DNA of 64,000 nucleotides from Microbacterium hydrothermale. Lineage in GTDB: Bacteria > Actinomycetota > Actinomycetes > Actinomycetales > Microbacteriaceae. The stretch covers positions 1 to 64,000 of the forward strand of contig NZ_STGM01000011.1 of NCBI RefSeq assembly GCF_004854025.1, given 5' to 3'. The notes beneath the pieces were generated by a model that was given only the letters and a program-made list of their open reading frames with translations, did no database searches and was not told the DNA's origin. Of the stretch, positions 42,819 to 52,022 are shown one piece after another (the first letter of the stretch is position 1; each line of letters opens with the position of its first letter). The translations under genes and the position numbers were made by a program.

Positions 42819-44141
42819 TCAGCGGAAGTCCGCCGTCCCGTCGTCGTACTTCGCGCCGAGGTTGGCGTTGGTGGTCGCGGCATCCTGAGTGCCGGTCACG
42901 AGCCCCTGCAGCTCCTGCACGAGGACGTCGTAGAAGCCGGGCGCGGGCCAGTCGGGGTAGAACGAGAGTCCGTCGTCGGCCAGGACGCCGTTGAAGGCGT
43001 CGATGAGCTCCTTGCTCTTGGCATCCGTGATGTCGGCGGTGTCGGCTGCGACCGGAACGCCGCCGTTGTTGCCGATGATCGCCTGGATCTCGGGGCTCAT
43101 CGTGATGTCGATGAACTCGTACGCGAGATCGTGGTTCTTCGAGCGCTCGGGAACCACCCACAGGTTGCCCGACGATCCCAGCGACAGCTTCGAGCCCGGG
43201 AAGGCCGCGAGCGACCAGTCGAACCCGGCCTCCTCGGCGAAGCGGCCGTACCACCACGACCCCGACACGAAGATCGGCGACGAGCCGTTGATGAACGAGA
43301 CGCCCGCGTCCTCGGCCTTCACCGACGAGACGTCCTTGGCGATGTAGCCCTTGGCGACGTAGTCGGAGAGGGTCTGCGAGGCGTAGTCGACCTCGGGGCC
43401 GTTCCAGTCGACGGGGTTCTTGTACAGCTGGTAGTCGTCGACCCAGGAGCGGTCGGCCTTGGTGAGCGCGAGCTGGTACCAGAGCTGGCCGAGCGGGTAT
43501 TCGGCACCCGCCTCGGCGAGAGGGGTGATGCCCTTCGCCACGAACGCGTCGAGCACCTTCACGAACTCGTCGTAGGTGGTGGGCACCTCGAGGCCGGCCG
43601 CCGCGAAGGCGTCGAGGTTGTAGTAGACGCCGACGAACTCGCCGTAGTTGGGCACGCCGTACCAGGTGTCGCCGCCCATCACGCCGTCGGAGGAGTACTT
43701 CGCCGTGGTCTGCAGCGAGGGGGCGAGCTTGGCGTCCCACCCGTACTCGGTGACCGCGTCGCTGATGTCGGCGATGAGTCCGGTACTCGCGAGGAAGCCG
43801 GCCGTGGCGTTGCCCTTGTTGAACTCCATGAGATCGGGGGCGGCGTCGGTGTCCAGCACCTGGCTCGCGGTCTTCTGGATCTGCTCGAACGACTTCTCCT
43901 CGACCTTCACCGTGGCTCCGGTCTTCTCCTCGAAGATCGGGATGGCGGCGTTCCAGGCTTTCGCCATCGCGCTGTCGGCTCCCTCGTAGTGCCACAGGGT
44001 GAGGGTCTTGCCCTCTCCGTCGGCGGAGCCGGAGTCGCCTCCTCCGCCGCTGCATCCGGCGAGGGTGAGGGCGGCGACGGCGATCGAGCCGATGGCCGCG
44101 AAGGTTCGGGTCGCGCGTCGTTGTGCGGGGGTGCGTGCCAT
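42819..44141 (-). CDS. Sugar ABC transporter substrate-binding lipoprotein
   Basis: 440 residues, family 1 solute-binding protein. The lipobox TLAGC gives lipidated Cys30, followed by a glycine/serine linker. ATG 44141 (MARTPAQRR) is favoured over one 18 bases upstream because AAAGGAG lies at the right distance from it. It feeds the two permeases downstream; the GH31 gene points to alpha-xylosides as ligand. An operator lies about 80 bp upstream. Confidence 0.92.
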   Translation of the reverse strand: MARTPAQRRATRTFAAIGSIAVAALTLAGCSGGGGDSGSADGEGKTLTLWHYEGADSAMAKAWNAAIPIFEEKTGATVKVEEKSFEQIQKTASQVLDTDAAPDLMEFNKGNATAGFLASTGLIADISDAVTEYGWDAKLAPSLQTTAKYSSDGVMGGDTWYGVPNYGEFVGVYYNLDAFAAAGLEVPTTYDEFVKVLDAFVAKGITPLAEAGAEYPLGQLWYQLALTKADRSWVDDYQLYKNPVDWNGPEVDYASQTLSDYVAKGYIAKDVSSVKAEDAGVSFINGSSPIFVSGSWWYGRFAEEAGFDWSLAAFPGSKLSLGSSGNLWVVPERSKNHDLAYEFIDITMSPEIQAIIGNNGGVPVAADTADITDAKSKELIDAFNGVLADDGLSFYPDWPAPGFYDVLVQELQGLVTGTQDAATTNANLGAKYDDGTADFR

Positions 44142-44221
44142 CGTCGGCACTCCTTTCACTGTGTCCGCTGGGTCGTCGGTGTCCGCTAGCGGTGGCGGTG
44201 TCCCGCCGGTGTCGAAGACTG

Positions 44222-44235
44222 TCGAAGCGCTTCGA
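44222..44235. promoter_or_regulatory. LacI-family operator upstream of the alpha-xyloside importer
   Basis: TCGAAGCGCTTCGA is a perfect 14-bp palindrome between the regulator's stop and the binding-protein start. The core GAAGCGCTTC also occurs twice in the regulator's own promoter. Confidence 0.8.
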
Positions 44236-44274
44236 TGTTGGGCGACGAGACGGGTGTGCGGTTGTGGATGGGAT

Positions 44275-45291
44275 TCAGGAGGAAGGAGGCGCGGCCACGG
44301 AGCCGCGATCCAGATAGGTGGGGGCGATGAGGTGGAGGCCGGATGCCACGGGGCGGCCGGCGATGAGCTCGATGGCCAGGTCGACGGCGAGCTCGCACGA
44401 GCTCTGCGGCACGAGCGGGATCGAGTCGATCGGAGTGGGTTGAGCGTCGGTGTCGAAGCTGCTGCCGACAGACACGATCGAGACGTCGGAGGGGACGCTC
44501 TTTCCGAGCGCCGCGAGCTCGGCGAGCACGACCTGCAGCACCTCCTCCGGCGCGTGCAGGACGATCCCCGTCACTCCGGAGTCCACGAACCGGCGCACGG
44601 AGCGGCGCACGTCGTGACGATCGATGACCACCGCTCCGGATGCCACGACTTCGGCGGTCAGCCCGCGCTCGGTCGCGCGCTGCCTCACCGCGGCGCGCAC
44701 GCGCGCAGGGAAGTTCGACTTCTCGTAGGCCCGTTCGGATCCGCCGATGAGACCGACCGCGCGGTGACCGGCGTCGGCGAGGCGATCAACCGCGTCGATC
44801 GAGGCGCGCTCGAAGTCGAGGTCGACGCACACGAGTCCCTCGTCGTCGTTCGGGATGCCGACGAAGATCGTCGGGGTCGCGCTCGCCCGGGCGATCTCGA
44901 CCCGCGCGTCGTCGGGGGCGACGTCGAGCACGAGGATCGCGTCGACGAGGCCGCTCGCGGCAACCCTCTTCATGCCGGCCGAGGCGTCTTCGTCGGTGAG
45001 GAGCAGCATGTCGTACTCCTTGCGCCGAGCGGCGACGGTCATGGCGTGCATGAACGACATGTGGCTCGGTGCGTGCGAATCGGCGCGGAGCGGCTCGGAC
45101 AGCGCGAAGATGTTCGTCTGACTGCCGGCCAGCATGCGCGCACCGGCGTTGGGGCTGTAGCCCAACTCGTGCACCGCCCGCTGAATGCGCCGCCGGGTCT
45201 CGGCGGAGACCGGGCGCTTACCGCTCAGGGCGTACGAGACGGTGCTGATCGACACGCCCGCGGCACGGGCGACCTCGTCGATCTTGGCCAT
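44275..45291 (-). CDS. LacI-family transcriptional regulator of the alpha-xyloside locus
   Basis: 338 residues. The helix-turn-helix begins right at the start (MAKIDEVARAAGVSISTVSY), with hinge SPNAGARMLAGS, then the sugar-sensing domain. Its own promoter and the downstream importer promoter carry the same palindrome, so it probably represses both. ATG start; the open frame upstream runs through the operator region and is not coding. Confidence 0.93.
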   Translation of the reverse strand: MAKIDEVARAAGVSISTVSYALSGKRPVSAETRRRIQRAVHELGYSPNAGARMLAGSQTNIFALSEPLRADSHAPSHMSFMHAMTVAARRKEYDMLLLTDEDASAGMKRVAASGLVDAILVLDVAPDDARVEIARASATPTIFVGIPNDDEGLVCVDLDFERASIDAVDRLADAGHRAVGLIGGSERAYEKSNFPARVRAAVRQRATERGLTAEVVASGAVVIDRHDVRRSVRRFVDSGVTGIVLHAPEEVLQVVLAELAALGKSVPSDVSIVSVGSSFDTDAQPTPIDSIPLVPQSSCELAVDLAIELIAGRPVASGLHLIAPTYLDRGSVAAPPSS

Positions 45292-45310
45292 AGCGACTCC
45301 TTCGTTGCTG

Positions 45311-45341
45311 TGTCGAAGCGCTTCCGAGAAGCGCTTCGACA
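45311..45341. promoter_or_regulatory. Double LacI operator in the regulator promoter
   Basis: TGTCGAAGCGCTTC (45311-45324) and GAAGCGCTTCGACA (45328-45341) are exact reverse complements around CGA. Each contains the core GAAGCGCTTC, 17 bp apart, and together they form one large palindrome 20 bp upstream of the regulator start. Confidence 0.8.
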
Positions 45342-45557
45342 GCCACGGTAAACGACGGCAGTCGGGAGCGCAAGACTTTCGTTGGCTTCGGCAACAAACC
45401 GGTGCGGGCCCTTCGCCGTCGTCCGGGCGCCGCCACCCCGCCACGCCCGACCGCCGCGCCCCATCCGATCGCGCACCCCTTCCGAATAGATTCATCGGTG
45501 ACGCACACCGCGCACCGCGGAGCTCCCGCCCCGCACGATCCGCCCCGGAAGGACGAG

Positions 45558-47387
45558 ATGCGCGAGTCGCACACCCCCGCTCTGGCGTCGCTCGACGCGT
45601 ACGCCAACGTCACCGACCTACTGGTGCGTCGCGCGGCGGAGGCCCCGGACCACGTCGCGTTCGAGGTCCCGCCCAGCGGCTCTGCGGGCTCGAACGCCTG
45701 GACCCCCGTCACCACCGCCGCTTTCCTCGACGAGGTGCGCGCCCTCGCGAAGGGCCTCGTCGCGGTGGGGCTCGCCCCCGGCGACGCGGTCGCGATCATG
45801 GCGCCCACCCGCTACGAGTGGGCGGTGGCCGACCTCGCCACTTGGTTCGCCGGCGGCGTCGTGGTCCCGGTGTACGAGTCGTCGTCGGCATCCCAGGTCG
45901 AGGCGATCGTCGCCGACGCGCGCATCCGCGTGGGCGTCGGCGGTGCGGACGCCCACGTCGCGCTGCTCACCGACGCCCTGGCATCCGCCGACGACGCCGT
46001 GGGCGTGTGGGGCATGGACGATCTCGCCGCCCTCGCCGGCCGCGGGGCCGCCGTCTCCGACGAGGAGCTCGAGCACCGCCGCACCCGCGCCGGGCACGAC
46101 GATCCCGCGACGATCGTCTACACCTCGGGCACCACCGGCGAGCCGAAGGGCGCCGTGCTGACGCACGCGAACTTCCTCGGGCAGGTGCTCAACATCGCCG
46201 CCGCCTACCGCGAGGTGGTGCACCCGGCGGGCAACACGATCATCTTCCTTCCCCTCGCGCACGTGCTCGCGCGCGGCCTGCAGCTGATCTGCATCGCGAG
46301 CGGCATGCGCATCGCGCACCTGGCCGACCCGGCCGCGGTCGTGCCGACGCTCGCGACGCTACGGCCGACGTTCCTCGTCGTCGTCCCGCGCGTGCTGCAG
46401 AAGATCCAGGCCGCGGCCGGTGACAAGGCCGCGGCGAAGGGGCTGTCGGGCGTGTGGGGGCGAGCCCGTTCCACGGCGATCGCCGCCGGGCGTCTCGCCG
46501 AGCTCCAGGATGCCGGCACCCCGCGCCGCGCCCCGCTCGGGCACCGCGTGCGTCACGCGGTCTTCGATGCCCTATTCTACCGGCGCCTGCGCGCGGTCAT
46601 GGGCGGTCGCGTCGACTACATGCTCTCGGGTGGCGCGACCCTCGACGGCGAGCTGTCGCTGTTCTTCCGCGGACTCGGCGTCCCGGTCATCGAGGGCTAC
46701 GGCCTCACCGAGACCACCGCTCCGCTCACCGGCAACCTCCCCGGTCGCATCGCCTCGGGCACCGTGGGCCTTCCGCTGCCGGGGTCGACCGTGCGCATCA
46801 GCGACGAGGGCGAGGTGCTCGCGCGCGGCGTCGGCGTCTTCGCCGGGTACCGCGATCCGAAGCACGACGGCGAGGCGTTCGTCGACGGCTTCTTCCGCAC
46901 CGGCGACCTCGGCCGCCTCGACGACGCCGGCCGGCTCGTGCTCGAGGGCCGCCTCAAAGACGTCATCGTGACCTCGAACGGCAAGACCGTCGTCCCGGTG
47001 CGGTGGGAGTCCGCCGTCGAGGCCGACCCGCTCGTGCACCACGCCGTCGTGGTCGGCGAGGGCAAGCCGTACCTCAGTGCCCTGTTGATCCTGGATGCCG
47101 AGCAGGCGGCCGCGTGGGCGGCATCCGCCGGTCTGCCCTTCGATGCGCGGACGCCCGACGGTCTGCGCGCCGTGGACGAGCCGCGGCTGCACGCGCACCT
47201 GCAGCGGGCCGTGGATGCCGCGAACGCACTCGTCGCGCGCAGCGAGCAGGTGCGGCGCTTCGAGCTGGTCGTCGCCGACCTCGACGACCGCGAGCTCGTC
47301 ACCCCGACCCTGAAGATCAAGCGCCGCGTGGTGGTCGACCGCGCGGCCGACACCATCGAGTCCCTGTACCGAGGAGCCCCGTCATGA
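45558..47387 (+). CDS. AMP-dependent long-chain acyl-CoA synthetase
   Basis: 609 residues of the adenylate-forming family. The P-loop is YTSGTTGEPKGA, the AMP-binding motif GYGLTETTA, and FRTGDLGRLDDAGRLVLEGRLKD with the later SNGKTVVP complete the core. It activates fatty acids to acyl-CoA. ATG 45558 follows GGAAGG; a GTG at 45498 is an alternative with poorer support. It overlaps the next gene as ATGA. Confidence 0.88.
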   Translation: MRESHTPALASLDAYANVTDLLVRRAAEAPDHVAFEVPPSGSAGSNAWTPVTTAAFLDEVRALAKGLVAVGLAPGDAVAIMAPTRYEWAVADLATWFAGGVVVPVYESSSASQVEAIVADARIRVGVGGADAHVALLTDALASADDAVGVWGMDDLAALAGRGAAVSDEELEHRRTRAGHDDPATIVYTSGTTGEPKGAVLTHANFLGQVLNIAAAYREVVHPAGNTIIFLPLAHVLARGLQLICIASGMRIAHLADPAAVVPTLATLRPTFLVVVPRVLQKIQAAAGDKAAAKGLSGVWGRARSTAIAAGRLAELQDAGTPRRAPLGHRVRHAVFDALFYRRLRAVMGGRVDYMLSGGATLDGELSLFFRGLGVPVIEGYGLTETTAPLTGNLPGRIASGTVGLPLPGSTVRISDEGEVLARGVGVFAGYRDPKHDGEAFVDGFFRTGDLGRLDDAGRLVLEGRLKDVIVTSNGKTVVPVRWESAVEADPLVHHAVVVGEGKPYLSALLILDAEQAAAWAASAGLPFDARTPDGLRAVDEPRLHAHLQRAVDAANALVARSEQVRRFELVVADLDDRELVTPTLKIKRRVVVDRAADTIESLYRGAPS

Positions 47388-48319
47388 CCGCCCCCGTCCC
47401 CTCGTCCTCGGGCTCGCCCGCGAAACAGAACCGCTCGGCGCTGATCGCCGTGATCGTCGCCGTGCTGATCGGCGTCGGTCTCGCCGTCGCCGGGAGCTTC
47501 TCGGGCGCGCGGGTGGGAGGGGTCCCCGTGTTCGCCGTCGCCGTGATCGCGGCGTACGCGATCCAGTTCCTCGTGTTCATCCCCTCGGCGCTGCGCCGCA
47601 CCGAGCGGTTCTTCGACCTCACCGGCAGCGCGACGTTCATCGCCGTCTCGGTGGCGGTGGCCCTGCTCGCACCCCAGCAGGACGCGCGGGGGTGGATCCT
47701 CGCCGCGATGGTGATCGTGTGGGCGGCGCGCCTGGGCTCGTTCCTGTTCGCGCGCGTGCACCGCGCGGGTTCCGACGGCCGGTTCGACGAGATCAAGACG
47801 AAGCCGCTGCGTTTCCTGCAGGTGTGGGCGATCCAGGGGCTCTGGGTGTCGCTGACCGCGTCGGCCGCGTGGATCGCGATGAGCGCGGATGCCGCCGCCC
47901 GTCCGTCTCTCGACGGTTTCGCGATCGCGGGCATCGTCGTGTGGATCGCCGGCATGGTGTTCGAGGTCGTCGCCGACCTGCAGAAGCAGGCGTTCCGCGC
48001 CGACCCGGCGAACAAGGGCGAGTTCATCCGCACGGGGCTGTGGTCGCGCTCCCGCCACCCCAACTACTTCGGCGAGATCCTCGTCTGGGTCGGCGTCTTC
48101 CTCGTCGCCGCTCCCGTGCTGCAGGGCTGGCAGTGGGTGGCGGTGCTGTCGCCGCTGTTCGTCATCCTGTTGCTCACGCGGGTCAGCGGCATCCCGCTGC
48201 TCGAGAAGCGCGCCGACGAGAAGTGGGGCGATCGCGCCGACTACCGCGCCTACCGCGACGCGACTCCGGTGCTGATCCCGGCGCTGACGGCGCGCGCGAG
48301 CGCGGTGTCGCGGGGGTAG
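47384..48319 (+). CDS. DUF1295-family membrane protein
   Basis: 311 residues with about seven helices. The signature GLWSRSRHPNYFGEILVW matches the steroid 5-alpha-reductase/isoprenylcysteine methyltransferase-like DUF1295 family, which uses NADPH or S-adenosylmethionine. ATG overlaps the acyl-CoA synthetase stop, suggesting a joint role in lipid metabolism. Substrate unknown. Confidence 0.85.
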   Translation: MTAPVPSSSGSPAKQNRSALIAVIVAVLIGVGLAVAGSFSGARVGGVPVFAVAVIAAYAIQFLVFIPSALRRTERFFDLTGSATFIAVSVAVALLAPQQDARGWILAAMVIVWAARLGSFLFARVHRAGSDGRFDEIKTKPLRFLQVWAIQGLWVSLTASAAWIAMSADAAARPSLDGFAIAGIVVWIAGMVFEVVADLQKQAFRADPANKGEFIRTGLWSRSRHPNYFGEILVWVGVFLVAAPVLQGWQWVAVLSPLFVILLLTRVSGIPLLEKRADEKWGDRADYRAYRDATPVLIPALTARASAVSRG

Positions 48320-48359
48320 CCTGGCGGTTCCGCCCGCCGGGTGGGAACGGGGGATGCCG

Positions 48360-48755
48360 ATGAGCACGGGACATCTGCGCGAGCTGCCGCCCGAGACGCG
48401 GGCGCGGCGCGCACGGATCTTCGCGTACGTCGTGGCCGTGCTGTTCGTCGGCGGCGCGGTGGGGTTCGTCGCGATCAGCGGCGGATTCCCGCTCTTCGTG
48501 GTGGCCGCCGCGACGATGATCGTGCTCGCGGCGTTGATGGTCGTCGCCGTGCACCGCGCCTCGCCCGCGACGCGAGCGACCGCTCTCGCCGTCGCAGCGC
48601 TCGGCGTGGTCGTGGGCTTCGTCGTGGCGTTCGCGACGTCGTCGACCGACACCGGTTCGTCGCTGATGTCGATGATCGGGGTCGCGCCGGTGCTGCTGAT
48701 GGGAGCGTTCCTCGTGCACCTGCTGTCGCGGGCCGTCGAGGTGCACCGGGGCTGA
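48360..48755 (+). CDS. Small four-helix membrane protein
   Basis: 131 residues. A charged start (MSTGHLRELPPETRARRARI) is followed by four hydrophobic helices and ends RAVEVHRG. ATG 48360 is preferred to 48354 by distance from the upstream GGGAACGGGGG. It is 40 bp after the DUF1295 gene and may be co-transcribed. No function recognised. Confidence 0.65.
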   Translation: MSTGHLRELPPETRARRARIFAYVVAVLFVGGAVGFVAISGGFPLFVVAAATMIVLAALMVVAVHRASPATRATALAVAALGVVVGFVVAFATSSTDTGSSLMSMIGVAPVLLMGAFLVHLLSRAVEVHRG

Positions 48756-48762
48756 GGCGCGG

Positions 48763-49422
48763 TCAGTCCTCGTCGGGCAATGCCCGCTGGGCCACCACGC
48801 GCCGCGCTTCGACGACGGCTTCGGCGAACTCGGTGTCGGGGTCGTCCATGACGATCGCCGTCGCCCGCGCGTGCGCGCTCACGACGTCGTAGGGCGAGGC
48901 CGCCGCCCGCTCGACGGCGGCTTCGGCGCGGTGTCCGATCGCCGCGAACGCACGGCTCAGGCTCCGTTGGGTGTCGTGGTCGCCGCGTCCGAACTGGGTG
49001 GCGAGCTCGTCGGCGAGCACTTCGTGCGCGTCGTCGGGAACGAGCCCGGATGCCGTGCGCCACGCCGCCCGCGCCACCTCGGGGTGCCGGTCGCGCAGCA
49101 CCGCCGGCGTGATCACGGCGAAGGCGGCCGGGTCGCCGATCTTCGACAGCGTGTGCAGGGCCTGGCTTCGCGCCTGGGGCACCTCGGATGCCACCTCCGG
49201 CAGCAGTTCCGCGACCGCCCGCGTCGCATCGTGCCGCGTGAGCGCCCACGTGAGCATGTCGCGCACGAAGAAGTCGGGCTCGACCGCGCACCGGGCGACG
49301 AGCTCGGCGATGTAGCTGTCGTCGGGCCGCGTTCCCGCGGCGAGCGCGGCCTGCAGTCGTGCGGACGCGTCGGAGTGCGTGAGGGCGGCGCGCAGGCGGT
49401 CGGCGGGGGTGGTGTCGGTCAT
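48763..49422 (-). CDS. HEAT-repeat protein
   Basis: 219 residues made of helical pairs with the spacing of HEAT repeats (FFVRDMLTWALTRHD, ARSQALHTLSKIGDPAAF, DTQRSLSRAFAAIG). Such proteins are scaffolds, and some are DNA glycosylase or phycobilin-lyase relatives; no catalytic residues are obvious. Convergent with the small membrane gene, with a 7-bp gap. ATG start. Confidence 0.8.
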   Translation of the reverse strand: MTDTTPADRLRAALTHSDASARLQAALAAGTRPDDSYIAELVARCAVEPDFFVRDMLTWALTRHDATRAVAELLPEVASEVPQARSQALHTLSKIGDPAAFAVITPAVLRDRHPEVARAAWRTASGLVPDDAHEVLADELATQFGRGDHDTQRSLSRAFAAIGHRAEAAVERAAASPYDVVSAHARATAIVMDDPDTEFAEAVVEARRVVAQRALPDED

Positions 49423-49549
49423 GGTGGTTCCAGGGTTTCACGCGGGGCGGCGGCGAGGGCCGTGCTGGCGGATGCCGAGATCCGTCGGGAGTCGCGCAAG
49501 CGGCATCCGTCCGCCGCTCGCCCTGCGTGCCGCTGCTCGGCGCGAGGCG

Positions 49550-50707
49550 CTACTTCCGCCCCACCCGCCGCTCGACCATCTTGCGCGCGACGTCCATGAA
49601 GCTCGGCGCGTACTTCGCCCACTCCTGGTCGAGCTTGCGCACGTCGATCTTGCCGGTGTGCAGCAGTTCGCAGATCTTGAGCCAGCTCTCCCCCGTCGCC
49701 GCCGTCAGCGCGGCGGCCACCGCGGCGTTCACGACGACTCCCGCGCCCGGGATGAGCTTCAAGAAGCTCGTGGCGAGCGCGCGTCCGGCCACCTGCACCC
49801 CGAACTGGGCGAGGGCTCCGGCCGAGAGCATCGTCTTGACCTCGAGGTCGTAGATCGCGGCGATGCGTCCCATCATCGTCAGCTGGATCGGCGCCAGCGT
49901 GACAGCATCCGAGACAGGAAGCGGAACGGATGCCGCGCCCGCGGCCGCTGCGGACGCCGCGGCGATGATCGGCCGCGCCATCTCCCTCTTCCACGGGAGG
50001 TTGAGTCGCTGTGCGATGCGAAAGGCGTCCTTGTCGCGCTCGGGGGCGAGCTCGAGGGTCTGCGCGACAAGGTCACCGAGGCCGTGCCCCTTGCCCTTCC
50101 CGTGCCGGTCGCGCGTGGACGTGAGGATGACCTGTCGGTACGGGATGCGGATGCGCTCTCCCGTCGCCGGGTCGATTGGGTCGTTCAGCCAGTCGACGAA
50201 GGCCTGCAGGTCTTTCGCGACGCCCTGGTGCCCGGTGATGGGGTTCTTGATCCAGTCGACCTTGGTCAGCACGAGGATCACCGGCAGCCCCCGCGCGTCG
50301 AGCTCGCGGATCATGGCGATGTCAGCCGGGGTGAGCCGGTCGTCGGCGGCCCGCACGCAGTACCAGACGACCGAGATCTGGTGGTCGCCGGGGTGGGCGG
50401 CGATCGCGTCGAGGTGGGAGCGCAACTGCTGGTCGGGCGGGACGGGTGAGCCGATCTCGAACCCCTCGACGTCCCAGATGCCGAGCGAGTCGTCGCTGTA
50501 GAAGTGCACGCCCCGCGTGACCGGCAGCCCCCGCCCGACCTTGGCCCAGTCGCGCCCGAACACCGCGTTGACGAGCGAGGATTTGCCCACGCCCGAGGCG
50601 CCCACGATCGCGAGGTTGAACCGCCCGTACCGCGACTTCGCCTCCGACGACGCCTCGACGAAGGCCTTGTCGTCGAGCTGGCGCGCGTCCACGTTCTTCT
50701 TCGCCAT
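49550..50707 (-). CDS. GTPase with C-terminal DUF697-like membrane domain
   Basis: 385 residues. The G1 motif is GASGVGKSSL, G3 reads WDVEGFE and G4 is TKVD. The C-terminal 130 residues contain alanine-rich hydrophobic helices (KLIPGAGVVVNAAVAAAL) like DUF697 domains, which bind membranes. Role unknown; such proteins are placed near membrane stress or division in other bacteria. ATG start. Confidence 0.82.
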   Translation of the reverse strand: MAKKNVDARQLDDKAFVEASSEAKSRYGRFNLAIVGASGVGKSSLVNAVFGRDWAKVGRGLPVTRGVHFYSDDSLGIWDVEGFEIGSPVPPDQQLRSHLDAIAAHPGDHQISVVWYCVRAADDRLTPADIAMIRELDARGLPVILVLTKVDWIKNPITGHQGVAKDLQAFVDWLNDPIDPATGERIRIPYRQVILTSTRDRHGKGKGHGLGDLVAQTLELAPERDKDAFRIAQRLNLPWKREMARPIIAAASAAAAGAASVPLPVSDAVTLAPIQLTMMGRIAAIYDLEVKTMLSAGALAQFGVQVAGRALATSFLKLIPGAGVVVNAAVAAALTAATGESWLKICELLHTGKIDVRKLDQEWAKYAPSFMDVARKMVERRVGRK

Positions 50708-50798
50708 GGTTCCGTGCCCCTCGCTCGCAGTGTCTCGGCCAGTGTCGCATCCTCCGCGGGAGTGGCACGGAGGCTGGACAGCGACGGCTCACGCCCGC

Positions 50799-50877
50799 CG
50801 AGATCACACGATCGGCGCGAACGCACCCCTTACGACGTCAGCAGAGCGCATGATCTCGCGCCGATCGTGTGATCTCG
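50799..50877. repeat. Dispersed palindromic element, copy 2
   Basis: The 22-bp arms are exact reverse complements, 50799-50820 (begins CGAGATCACACGATCGGC) and 50856-50877, around a 35-nt middle. The arm core equals that of copy 1 at 34434-34514. It lies between the GTPase and PdxH genes. Middle sequences of the two copies differ, so the arms are what is conserved. Confidence 0.85.
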
Positions 50878-50927
50878 CGACAGCACCGCACCGCGCGGCA
50901 ACCGTCGAGCGTCACCGCGGCGACGCC

Positions 50928-51569
50928 TCACGGCTGCCGCCGCACCCCCGCCCACCCGTCGCCGTCCCGCACGAACACGATCCGGTCGTGCAACCGCGAC
51001 GGGCGCCCCTGCCAGAACTCGATCTCGCGCGGCTCCACCCGGTACCCGCCCCAGTGCGGCGGCCGCGGCACCGGCTGGTCGTCGCCGAAGCGGGCGGCCA
51101 CCTCGGCCATCTGCTCCTCGAGGGCGGCACGGGATGCCACGGGCTCCGACTGGTGGCTCGCCCAGGCCGACAGCTGGGATCCGCGCGGTCGCGAGGCGAA
51201 GTACGCGTCGTCCCGCTCAGCGGGGAGGGGCATCGCCGTGCCGAGCACGATCACCTGCCGCTGCAGCGCGTACCAGGGGAAGAGGATCGACACCGCCGGA
51301 TTCCCCGCCAGCGCCTGCCCCTTCCGCGAATCCCGGTTCGTGAAGAACCACAGCGCACCGTCGTCGTCGACCCCGCGCAGCAGCACCGTCCGCGAGGTGG
51401 GCCGGGCTTCGGCATCCACCGTCGACACGACCATCGCGTTCGGTTCGGGAAGGTCCGCGGCATCCGTCAGCCACCGCTGGAAGAGCGCGAGGGGGGATGC
51501 CGCGAGGGCCGCGTCATCGAGCTCGTCGAGCGTGTAGTCGAGGCGGTGGGCGAGGGGGTTCTCGGTCAT
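50928..51569 (-). CDS. pdxH: Pyridoxamine 5'-phosphate oxidase
   Basis: 213 residues. It oxidises pyridoxine or pyridoxamine phosphate to PLP using FMN. FMN-contacting segments are TVDAEARPTSRTVLLRGV and FFTNRDSRKGQ, and the substrate-binding region is SRPRGSQLSAWASHQS. The C-terminus has WGGYRVEPREIEFWQGRPSRLHDR in conserved order, split by normal spacing. ATG start. Confidence 0.95.
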   Translation of the reverse strand: MTENPLAHRLDYTLDELDDAALAASPLALFQRWLTDAADLPEPNAMVVSTVDAEARPTSRTVLLRGVDDDGALWFFTNRDSRKGQALAGNPAVSILFPWYALQRQVIVLGTAMPLPAERDDAYFASRPRGSQLSAWASHQSEPVASRAALEEQMAEVAARFGDDQPVPRPPHWGGYRVEPREIEFWQGRPSRLHDRIVFVRDGDGWAGVRRQP

Positions 51570-51662
51570 CGCGGATCCTCCGGTGGGTGGGTGGGGCACC
51601 AGCGTATGGCGATCCGCGCCCCGTGAGGCGGGTGATCTAGCGGTCGATGAACTGTCGGCTGA

Positions 51663-51872
51663 AAGAGGGCGTCGCTCGAGGCGACGCATCTGCACCTCAT
51701 CGAGACTCCGGATGCCGACGAGCTCGTCGGCCACGCCAACCTCGTCATCGTGGGATCCGACGGAGGCCTGGACGCCGGCAGCGACCCGGGCTCCGGCGGC
51801 GCGGCGAGCGTGCGGGTGTACGGGGCTGAGGGGGCGGTTCGCGATGCGCTCCCCTGGCATATATCTCGATAG
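51663..51872 (+). pseudogene. Truncated coding remnant at the edge of an accessory region
   Basis: The frame opens directly after a stop with no start codon and reads HLHLIETPDADELVGHANLV, then VRVYGAEGAVRDALPWHISR, to TAG. Its third codon positions are GC-rich like core genes, so it looks like the 3' end of a gene cut away from its start. No family recognised. It lies in the 453-bp gap from 51570 to 52022. The remainder of the gap, 51873-52022, has lower GC and no gene. Confidence 0.4.
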
Positions 51873-52022
51873 CAATGTTGAGGAACCAAGCAAGACGACG
51901 GATGACGCTGTGGTGGGTCTGGTCCTGCGCTCTTTGAAGTAGCCCGCAAGGCGCCGTGCCCCGGCCGTGAATGACTACTCACGGGAGCATCGGCAACGAT
52001 CGGCAGTAGAGGGTTGCAGCGC

